A stretch of DNA of 7,059 nt from an uncultured Bacteroidota bacterium (GTDB lineage Bacteria > Bacteroidota > Bacteroidia > UBA7662), in assembly GCA_903856555.1 (NCBI GenBank), contig CAIOCC010000083.1, positions 1 to 7,059 of the forward strand, written 5' to 3'. Shown one piece after another: positions 1-6,320 of this stretch; positions within the stretch are counted from its first letter, which is position 1, and each line of letters begins with the position of its first letter. Made by a program: the position numbers and the translations under genes. Below the pieces are notes generated by a model. The model was not told the origin of the DNA, searched no databases, and saw nothing but the letters and a program-made list of their open reading frames with translations.

Positions 1-2313
1 AACACGATACGTTCCTGACAACAAAGCCCCAATGGAGTCTTGATTGGGAGCCAAATTGGAGAGGCGCGTATTGTCCCTGTACCAGCGGTAGGTAAAGCCG
101 TTCCCTCTGGTAGCAACCAAACCAACGTTACTTCCTTGGCAGAAAGTCGTTGGACCCGATGCCGTAATAGCAGCTACAGGAGGAGCCGAAGTGGTCACCG
201 TAACAGGAGCTGATGTATCGGCACAACCGCCGGCAACAGCGACGGCAAAACGATAATCTCCCGCCGTAGTAGCGGTGTATGAAGCATTGGTAGCACCTGC
301 AATTGGACCCGAGGCATTTAACCACTGGTAGGTTGCACCTGCGATGGTATTACCATTCAAGACAACCGAACCACCCGTACAGAAAGAAGTCGAGCCAGCG
401 GCTGTCACAACTGCTTCGGTGACGGAAACGTTGCTACTTACACCTGTAATTTGGTTAAGAGCGACGGCATCTCCAATGCTATTCGAAAAGTCCGAGTTGT
501 TAGACCAGGTCAAGGGAGAAGAACCGAAGGCGCGGAAACGCAAACGAACCACCGTGGTTTGATTCATATTAATCGACGGACCAGCGTTATAGGAAATAAA
601 GATCCTAGGAGTTGGTGAGGTAATCGCTTGAACAGAAATATTGGCATTCAACAAACTATCCGTGAGGGCAGGTAAAAAGGTCAGGTTGGATGCGCTGTAG
701 ATAAGATAAATACTCATGTTGGAAATGGCATTGGCACCGCTAACACGAACTGGAATAGTCACCGTATCCCCCGCACAGGCATTGGCACCCAAAGCATTCA
801 AGGTAACCTGCATGGGCGTCACGGTCAATGTGCAAACGCCGGAATTAACTTGAGCAGGACATGTACCCGACGACATGCGTAGGCGATAACGCGCCCCATT
901 CAATGACAAAGAAGCCGAAGAAATGTTCAACACCGCGGTGCCCGTTCCCGAATAGACATTGTTATCATTCAAGTCAGCCCAAGTTGTTGAACCTACGTCC
1001 TGCTTTTGCCAACGGAAGTTCGTAGCATTGTTGGTAACTGCTGAAATACTGGTTCCCAGAAATTCAGCAACTGTAAGAGCTGCAACGGGTTGAGTCACCA
1101 CAACTGGAAGAGCAGTAACGCCTAAAGAACCGTTGGTATAACTCAACGTAGCATTTGGGGTCACCGAGGATAAGGATGTATCCCAGGCCAAGGATCCACC
1201 CTGAGCTCCCAATACCAAACGAATATTCATAATTGTTCCGCTAGCCTGCGTAAAGGCTGAGCCAGTCCAGTTGATCGTCAAAACACCCGAAGCTACCGAC
1301 CCTGTGGCCAAACTCAAGCCGCTAACAACATTCGCCAAACCTACATAGGTAATTCCCGAAGGAAGATTCAACTTGAAACTAAAGGCCGTGGCGGCATTGA
1401 GGCCCGAAACGCTGATCGGAACCAAAACAGTATCGCCCTGACAACCATTCGCGTTGCCCGCTGTTAGACCGGTCGCATTGGCGCTGGTGACCGATAAGGT
1501 TAATGCGGTAGAAGTAACAGGTGAACCGCAGCCACCTGTTACGATCACGCGGTATTGATTGCCGTTCAAGGCAACCGTAGCACTTGTAATTGTCAAAGTA
1601 GCGGTAGTGGCACCACCATAAACCCCGCCATTCGAAATATTAGACCATGACCCACCAACGGTCAATTCCTGCCACTGGTAGGTGGGACTGCCGGCGGCTG
1701 AAACGGTAAAAGATGTATTTGCGCCAGCTGCAATACTGGTCGATCCACTGGGTTGAGCTGAAATCGACGCTGGAGATGCAATGGTTGAGGAACCATTGAC
1801 AAAGGTGCAGTTGGGAATAACTTCGGCTAATTCATCAGCAAACTCGCAATTACCAGGTGTGTTTAAGTCCCAAGCAATAGGGGTGGAACCGGAGGTGCTA
1901 GCCAAGGCAACGAAACGTAGATTGAACATCAAGCCACTGAAAGAGACCGGCGTTAAGGCAAACCAGGCTGCCCTAAACTGACGACGAGTTGTAGGAGTAA
2001 ACGGCGCTGTACCAGGATTCAAATTAGCAAAGAGACCGCAATTACTCAAAAAACCAGTAGCAATATTGGAATTGAGGGAGGTCACCGAGCTAATACAACG
2101 CAGTTTGGTGGTATCGTAGTCAATGGCCATGGAAATCGCCGAGGTACTAATACCAGAAGCCATCGTTACCGTCACTGGAACGACAACGGTGTCACCAACG
2201 CATACACCTGTAACAGTGCCCAAGGTGGTATTGATCGATTGGGCATAGACCCCACTTGTCTGTAAAAAAAGGCCAAGCAGAAGGGCACCCAAAAAGGTAG
2301 AAATTTGACGCAT
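1..2313 (-). CDS. Secreted multimodular protein with three cohesin-like modules alternating with Ig-like modules (3' end outside window)
   Basis: The frame is open from ATG at 2313 to the window edge: 771 codons and no stop, so the C-terminus is missing. Residues 1-24 form a signal peptide (hydrophobic run LGALLLGLFL, cleavage likely after VYA before Q25). Three cohesin-like modules begin with the same strand, C-x-G-D-T-V-x-[VI]-P-[VI]-x-V, at about residues 38, 291 and 513. The first two end in the N-G-S-x-x-[IV] strand typical of cohesins, and all three carry a Trp in the (A/T)W(D/S) strand before it. Ig-like modules with a core Y/F-x-W lie at about 183-280 (YQWQ 212), 405-500 (FRWQ 433), 635-708 (YQWL 662) and 712 onward (YRWY 742). 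No catalytic motif is visible. Known of the family: cohesins bind dockerins, but similar folds in Bacteroidota surface proteins often have no proven partner. A T9SS sorting domain beyond the left edge is expected but not seen. Adhesin or scaffold is an inference. No Shine-Dalgarno is visible; the stretch before ATG is A-rich, as is usual in this phylum. Confidence 0.9.
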   Translation of the reverse strand, partial: MRQISTFLGALLLGLFLQTSGVYAQSINTTLGTVTGVCVGDTVVVPVTVTMASGISTSAISMAIDYDTTKLRCISSVTSLNSNIATGFLSNCGLFANLNPGTAPFTPTTRRQFRAAWFALTPVSFSGLMFNLRFVALASTSGSTPIAWDLNTPGNCEFADELAEVIPNCTFVNGSSTIASPASISAQPSGSTSIAAGANTSFTVSAAGSPTYQWQELTVGGSWSNISNGGVYGGATTATLTITSATVALNGNQYRVIVTGGCGSPVTSTALTLSVTSANATGLTAGNANGCQGDTVLVPISVSGLNAATAFSFKLNLPSGITYVGLANVVSGLSLATGSVASGVLTINWTGSAFTQASGTIMNIRLVLGAQGGSLAWDTSLSSVTPNATLSYTNGSLGVTALPVVVTQPVAALTVAEFLGTSISAVTNNATNFRWQKQDVGSTTWADLNDNNVYSGTGTAVLNISSASLSLNGARYRLRMSSGTCPAQVNSGVCTLTVTPMQVTLNALGANACAGDTVTIPVRVSGANAISNMSIYLIYSASNLTFLPALTDSLLNANISVQAITSPTPRIFISYNAGPSINMNQTTVVRLRFRAFGSSPLTWSNNSDFSNSIGDAVALNQITGVSSNVSVTEAVVTAAGSTSFCTGGSVVLNGNTIAGATYQWLNASGPIAGATNASYTATTAGDYRFAVAVAGGCADTSAPVTVTTSAPPVAAITASGPTTFCQGSNVGLVATRGNGFTYRWYRDNTRLSNLAPNQDSIGALLSGTYRV
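190..2217 (-). repeat. Tandem cohesin-like plus Ig-like protein repeat units within the left gene
   Basis: The protein is a diverged tandem of a two-module unit: a cohesin-like sandwich followed by an Ig-like sandwich. Unit 1 covers about residues 33-280, unit 2 about 283-500 and unit 3 about 502-708; a fourth Ig-like module begins directly after. The opening motifs CVGDTVVVPV, CQGDTVLVPI and CAGDTVTIPV show the cohesin-like repeat. In the first two Ig-like modules the second half also matches: VYGG and VYSG, then a T-x-T/L-x-I strand, then a LNG-x-x-YR strand. Ig modules 3 and 4 are a shorter type with FC-x-G at the start. The repeats are similar at protein level only; I see no long identical DNA stretch, so the duplications look old. 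Confidence 0.7.
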
Positions 2314-2347
2314 GGTATGGTTTTTGATTAATAAGTGTATTTAGCCT

Positions 2348-2378
2348 TAAAACTAGGCAAAAAGGGAGATTAATCCAA
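2348..2378 (-). promoter_or_regulatory. Candidate Bacteroidota-type promoter of the cohesin-like gene
   Basis: Reading the minus strand, a TTG (2376-2378) is followed after exactly 20 bases by TAGTTTTA (2348-2355). This fits the Bacteroidota layout of a -33 TTG element and a -7 TAnnTTTG element, with A in place of the last G. The distance to the ATG at 2313 leaves a leader of roughly 30 bases. The element lies just downstream of the terminator of the preceding gene, where a promoter would be expected. The match is by eye in AT-rich DNA, so chance similarity is possible. Confidence 0.5.
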
Positions 2379-2408
2379 GTTTTGGTCCCCTTTCACCCAA
2401 AATTAATA

Positions 2409-2440
2409 CAAAAACGGCCGGGCTTTGGGGCCCGGCCGTT
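2409..2440 (-). terminator. Intrinsic terminator of the 1235-residue protein gene
   Basis: An exact 10-bp inverted repeat (2413-2422 with 2431-2440, AACGGCCGGG and CCCGGCCGTT) encloses an 8-base loop whose ends can add one more C-G pair. On the minus strand it is followed at once by a T run (GTTTTTG). It starts 23 bases after the TAA stop at 2464-2466. Nearly all pairs are G-C, so this is a strong rho-independent terminator. It separates this gene from the cohesin-like gene. Confidence 0.9.
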
Positions 2441-2463
2441 CAACTAAAAAGGTACGCTCAAAC

Positions 2464-5400
2464 TTAGTGGCGAACCTGCAACTTCAAGGTTTCAACCTTG
2501 GTTTGACCGTTCAGGTCCGATGTCAGAACGAGGTTGTAAACACCGTTCGAAATCCCCTTGGTGTCCAAAGAAATTTCATGGCGTCCCGCTGGACGATTGG
2601 CCAAAACCTGCTCCAGGACAACGCGGCCCATTGCATCTGTCATTTTGACGGATACGGAAGCGTTAGAATTCAGGTTAAAGCGAACCATGCTTTGGTCTTG
2701 GGCAGGGTTGGGGTAGGCAGCGAGACCCAAATCCTGTCCTTTAGCAACCAAGGCAGGGATACGAAGGCTTGCGCCATCGATGGCCTCGGCCCAAAGGGTG
2801 GAAAGCTCACACTCTTCGGTTGCAGTCAGGTTGGAACCTACAACACCGTTAGAGCGGGCACGAATGGTCATCAATACATCCCCTTCGGCCAAACGAGCGC
2901 CTTCCAAGTGATGCCAAACCGAACGAAGCTGTCCATTCACAACATTGTAGATGAAATCAGAACCCGGCAAAGCACTCTCGACATTCAATACCTCCAAACC
3001 AGCAGGCAATTCGAATACCAAAGAAGATGCGCCAATTTCCATGGCCTTACCAGCGGTTACTGGCAACAGGATTTCTCCACCATCAACATGGGCTACACCA
3101 CTCTGAGATAGGACAACCGGGGCATTGGAACGCACAGGGATTCCGCTATAAGAACCGTTCACATCACCAAAGCAAAGTCCGAGTAGGTTTTGGGTCACCG
3201 TACCCGCTGTGATATTCACAGGCAGCGACTCGAAACACCAGTTACCTGCCGCAAACGAAGAAGTAATCCCCGAGAAGCGACGACTGACCAAAAGGGCATC
3301 CTGTGAGTTAACAGCGATATTATTGTTGACATCACCGGCCTTGAGACGCAGACCTACCAAAGGCACCGCACCAGAGAAGTGACGGTTGATAGTCAAGGCA
3401 TCTGCGCCGTTCACACCGCCCCAAGGCTTGGTCGTGGCAGCAGTAACGGTGTAAGAACCGGCAGGAATGGCGTTGATGGTATAAGCACCACCGGTACCTG
3501 TAACAGCTGTTGCAATTTGAGCGGTACCCGACAAAAGGCGAACATCGCTGTTGGTCAAGCCTGTTGCAGCGGTGTTGTTGTAACGGAGCAAACCGGCAAG
3601 CGTCGCTGTGGATCCGATTTCAATGTTATCGAAGAACGCATTGTTACCATAGTCTGAACGAGCCTGGAAACGAACCTTGATGGTTCCAACTGGCAAGGTA
3701 TAGGTCTTGGCACCCCACTGCGAAGAGGTGGGCACAAATGGACCCTGCGCATTGGGCGCTGTGGTCATGGAACCGTTCGGTCCACCAACCAAAGTATCCA
3801 AGGTCACCCAAGTTGAATCGTTGGTCGTTGTCAAAATCACAACGCGGTCGGTATCGGTATTGGAATACGTAGCGTGTGCATAGGCAAACTTCAACGCGGT
3901 ACCCGATGGAACGGGGGCGAATTGCGGGGTATACAAAGAGAAACCACCGGTATTCTTGGGGGTGTTGTAGAAGTCAAAATACATCGAAACCGTGTCATTG
4001 GCTGATACCGTGTTATTGGAAACACCGTTGGCCAAACGCCAGGCTCCTACGCTCCTCCAGCAACCACGAGTCGAAGAAGCAGACTCAAAATTCTCCAAGA
4101 GGGGAATGCTTACACTGTTGCAATTGGTTAGGAAGGTCGTAGGACCGGCCCAAGAACTGAACAAACCACCGGCACAATTCGTGCGGACATAGTACTCGTA
4201 GGATGTGTTAGGACTCAAACCAGCAGCATTAAAGCTATTGGCGGAAACAATGGTACCCGATCCTGTAGGAGTTCCCAAACCAGCAGCTTGTACCTTGATT
4301 TCGTAGGAGGTTGCTCCAGATACGGCTGTCCAACCAAGGCTGGCTCCCGTATTCGAGACACTGTTAACCGACAAAGCCGAAGAAGCCTGGCATGGAGGAG
4401 GCGTATAGCCAGAACGGAGGTTCAACGGCATACGGAAATTATTTCCGTTGCTGTACCACGTATTGGTTACATTGATAACCGAGGTGTACCAAGGCTGCGT
4501 AATGGATTGGTCATCCAAAATTCGGATATGGTTTTGACCGGCATTGGAGAACATACGAGCTACCAACCAATATTGACCAGGGGCCAAAATAAGATTTTGG
4601 GGAGAACCACCAATGGTGGATGGGAAATTAACTGTAATCCAACCACGATCGTAATCGGCCTGGGTAACGGTATACAAATCCGTCTCCATCAATACATAAG
4701 CCAAACCTCCTGGAAGACCGGCATTCGCAGATGCGGTGTCGTTTCCTTCAATGGTGAAGTAGATATTACTACCTACCGGTCCAGAAGCAGGGTTGCCTGA
4801 AGTGCCCTGGAAAACACGGAAAGAAGCACTCATCACCGTATCCTGGCTCACGATCTCAATCATGTTGGCAATAGGAAGGTCCGTCGCACCGGTAAAGGAG
4901 GCTGTACCCAAGGATCCCTGCGCCGTTGGAAGCGTCTGAGCCGTACCAAAGATGGTATCGGTGAGTTCTAACTGGCGACGAGCAACATTGTTGGATGAAT
5001 CCTCATCGGAAACACCGGTTGCATAGGCTGAATAATCACAATAGGTAAAAACTTTAACCGTCGGAGTGTAAAGGGTCGAAACTGAAATAACAGAATCAGT
5101 GAACGGGGCAATGTTGGTTGGAACAGATGTTCCAGAGAACAATGGGTTACCCAAGGAATCTTTCACAGTCACGGTCAGAACTACACCGGTTGCCGGGAAC
5201 ACCCCAAGGTTGCGAACACGGGCCTGAAAACGATTGTGGGTTTTGTTGACTTCGGTCAAACGATGGGTTTCAAGGAAACGACCCAAGGAAGTGTCAGGCT
5301 GAATAAAAGTATTAACAATAGACAAATCATTCCCTGGAATGGTGTTCAGACGAATATCATCCAATTGCCAGAAGTAATAGTCTCCGTTGAACAAGAAAGC

Positions 5401-6171
5401 AATCTTGACGCTATCCTGACCACCAATGTACTGAGAGACATTGTAGGTCTTGATGCCGGGACCACCTGCGGCATAGGAAGCGGTCACGTTAGAGGCCGGT
5501 GTGGCGGAATTTACAGCCACATCGGAATTGATAACCATGGTATCGGACCAAGTCGTACCACCATCCCTAGAAAAAAGCAAAAATGAAGCAGGGGATGTTT
5601 GAACAGAAGCTGGACCGCCAAAACGACGATAATACTGAGCAAAAACCAAATTCAAAAAAGGATTGTTGGTCATATCCAACATGGGAGAAACCAACATACC
5701 ACGGTGGGAAGACGGGAAACGACCCTGCCCAAAGGCACCGGCCACACCGTTGTTATCCAACCAATCGGAGTCAAAAATCATGAAACCATTGGAACGAGTT
5801 GCAGATTGAATGGCAACTGTTGAACCTCTATAGGCACCGCGCGATCCCTGGTTAGCCGCAGGGGTTGTAGCTGAACCACGGTATTCCCAAACCCCGAAGG
5901 TATCTGGAATGGAGGTGTTGTTCAGGCCACGAAAACCCAGGTTTTGCCAGCCATTGGAGGCTGGGTTAACACTGAAATTATCGCTCCAAACGGTCGTAAC
6001 CGCATCAGGTCGAACCGAACCAGTATTCAAGGCCGGTGCCGAAATTGTCCGGGATGATGGATCCTGAACTGCAACAGACCTGAGCTCGTTGGCGACCCGA
6101 TGCTGAGCGCTCTGGGCCCAGGCATTCACAGCCAAAGCCATCAAAGCCAGCAAAGTGAAGATTTTTTTCAT
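2464..6171 (-). CDS. T9SS-secreted multidomain protein with jelly-roll, CARDB-like, FN3, dockerin-like and cohesin-like modules
   Basis: This is a complete gene of 1235 residues. ATG at 6171 is chosen because it opens a textbook signal peptide (MKKIFTLLALMALAVNAWA, cleavage before Q20); an in-frame TTG at 6222 would add 17 residues and overlaps the promoter. Modules in order: a MAM/choice-of-anchor J-like jelly roll about 60-280 (ending WQLDDIRL, D271-D272); a CARDB-like sandwich about 281-405; an unassigned beta-rich region about 408-593; FN3 594-683; a second jelly roll about 688-855 (FFDNIEI); a carboxypeptidase-regulatory-like sandwich about 857-916; dockerin-like repeats 917-1008; a cohesin-like sandwich about 1020-1145; and a T9SS type A sorting domain from Y1153 (YPNP) to the end (LQVRH). 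No protease, glycosidase or other catalytic motif was seen. By family knowledge it should cross the inner membrane by Sec and the outer membrane by T9SS, and end up on the cell surface or released. An adhesive or carbohydrate-binding role is an inference from the jelly-roll modules. Confidence 0.95.
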   Translation of the reverse strand: MKKIFTLLALMALAVNAWAQSAQHRVANELRSVAVQDPSSRTISAPALNTGSVRPDAVTTVWSDNFSVNPASNGWQNLGFRGLNNTSIPDTFGVWEYRGSATTPAANQGSRGAYRGSTVAIQSATRSNGFMIFDSDWLDNNGVAGAFGQGRFPSSHRGMLVSPMLDMTNNPFLNLVFAQYYRRFGGPASVQTSPASFLLFSRDGGTTWSDTMVINSDVAVNSATPASNVTASYAAGGPGIKTYNVSQYIGGQDSVKIAFLFNGDYYFWQLDDIRLNTIPGNDLSIVNTFIQPDTSLGRFLETHRLTEVNKTHNRFQARVRNLGVFPATGVVLTVTVKDSLGNPLFSGTSVPTNIAPFTDSVISVSTLYTPTVKVFTYCDYSAYATGVSDEDSSNNVARRQLELTDTIFGTAQTLPTAQGSLGTASFTGATDLPIANMIEIVSQDTVMSASFRVFQGTSGNPASGPVGSNIYFTIEGNDTASANAGLPGGLAYVLMETDLYTVTQADYDRGWITVNFPSTIGGSPQNLILAPGQYWLVARMFSNAGQNHIRILDDQSITQPWYTSVINVTNTWYSNGNNFRMPLNLRSGYTPPPCQASSALSVNSVSNTGASLGWTAVSGATSYEIKVQAAGLGTPTGSGTIVSANSFNAAGLSPNTSYEYYVRTNCAGGLFSSWAGPTTFLTNCNSVSIPLLENFESASSTRGCWRSVGAWRLANGVSNNTVSANDTVSMYFDFYNTPKNTGGFSLYTPQFAPVPSGTALKFAYAHATYSNTDTDRVVILTTTNDSTWVTLDTLVGGPNGSMTTAPNAQGPFVPTSSQWGAKTYTLPVGTIKVRFQARSDYGNNAFFDNIEIGSTATLAGLLRYNNTAATGLTNSDVRLLSGTAQIATAVTGTGGAYTINAIPAGSYTVTAATTKPWGGVNGADALTINRHFSGAVPLVGLRLKAGDVNNNIAVNSQDALLVSRRFSGITSSFAAGNWCFESLPVNITAGTVTQNLLGLCFGDVNGSYSGIPVRSNAPVVLSQSGVAHVDGGEILLPVTAGKAMEIGASSLVFELPAGLEVLNVESALPGSDFIYNVVNGQLRSVWHHLEGARLAEGDVLMTIRARSNGVVGSNLTATEECELSTLWAEAIDGASLRIPALVAKGQDLGLAAYPNPAQDQSMVRFNLNSNASVSVKMTDAMGRVVLEQVLANRPAGRHEISLDTKGISNGVYNLVLTSDLNGQTKVETLKLQVRH
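2467..2718 (-). other. T9SS type A C-terminal sorting domain of the 1235-residue protein
   Basis: The last 83 residues hold the standard pattern of the family: YPNPAQDQ at the start, the V-K-M-T-D-A-M-G-R strand pair, a G-x-S-N-G-V-Y-N-L turn and a closing K-L-Q-V-R-H. In characterised T9SS substrates this domain directs passage through the outer membrane and is usually cleaved off, often with attachment to an anionic lipopolysaccharide. Here the role is assigned from sequence pattern only. Confidence 0.93.
3148..3423 (-). other. Dockerin-like repeat region (two half-repeats plus a GDVNGSY end)
   Basis: It spans residues 917-1008. Two half-repeats share the helix pattern D-A-L-x-[IV]-x-R-x-F-S-G (D924-G934 and D958-G968). 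The second has a full calcium-loop pattern, D947-x-N949-x-N951 followed by D958 at loop position 12, as in type I dockerins. The first lacks most of the loop: WGGVNGAD runs straight into the helix. The region closes with GDVNGSY (1002-1008), a partial D-x-N loop also found in the paralogue to the right. Two cysteines (C979, C1000) flank this last part. Whether it binds a cohesin is not shown by the sequence. Confidence 0.8.
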
Positions 6172-6191
6172 GATGTACAATTTTAGTTGTC

Positions 6192-6222
6192 TAAAGTTAG
6201 GCCTCCCAAAGTCAAAAAGCAA
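6192..6222 (-). promoter_or_regulatory. Candidate Bacteroidota-type promoter of the 1235-residue protein gene
   Basis: On the minus strand, TTG (6220-6222) is followed after exactly 20 bases by TAACTTTA (6192-6199), a one-base variant of the Bacteroidota -7 element TAnnTTTG. The spacing equals that of the candidate before the cohesin-like gene, and both cores are directly preceded by GCC. The ATG at 6171 lies 20 bases below the core, giving a short leader of about 15 bases. The TTG of the -33 element is also the alternative in-frame start, which argues against that start. Confidence 0.55.
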
Positions 6223-6262
6223 TAGGTATCTGCCTTTTTAAATTAAATTTTATTTATCAAAT

Positions 6263-6292
6263 AAAAAAGGGGGTAACCTTGCGGCTACCCCC
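6263..6292 (-). terminator. Intrinsic terminator of the right-hand T9SS substrate gene
   Basis: A 10-bp stem (6269-6278 with 6283-6292) encloses a 4-base loop. In minus-strand RNA the stem is GGGGGUAGCC against GGUUACCCCC, fully paired with one G-U wobble. It is followed by six T (6263-6268) and further T-rich sequence. It begins 28 bases after the TAA stop at 6321-6323. On the plus strand the wobble becomes an A-C mismatch and the stem is not followed by a T run, so it acts for the minus-strand gene. Confidence 0.93.
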
Positions 6293-6320
6293 TCGAAAAC
6301 GCCTCTTTGGCGTGGGATGA

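Noticed and set aside
128..325. Minus-strand open frame of 65 codons rich in Cys and Tyr
   Set aside because: It is out of frame with the cohesin/Ig-like gene, which is continuous from 2313 to the left edge.
190..2217. DNA-level tandem repeat or CRISPR-like array in the left gene
   Set aside because: The repetition is seen only in the protein as diverged modules about 220-250 residues long. There are no short identical repeats with spacers.
2413..2440. GC-rich inverted repeat as an insertion sequence end or attachment site
   Set aside because: Its position just after a stop codon and the T run on the minus strand are fully explained by an intrinsic terminator. No transposase or target duplication is present.
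2425..3111. Plus-strand open frame of 228 codons
   Set aside because: It starts inside the terminator hairpin and lies antisense to the sorting and cohesin-like modules of a well supported gene. Its translation has no domain, signal or composition typical of a protein.
4288..4800. Plus-strand open frame of 170 codons
   Set aside because: It lies antisense to the FN3 and neighbouring modules and is a by-product of codon use on the coding strand. No start context or domain supports it.
2464..6171. Protease or glycosidase function for the 1235-residue protein
   Set aside because: T9SS substrates with jelly-roll modules are often enzymes, but no HExxH, catalytic triad context or glycosidase signature was found in any module.
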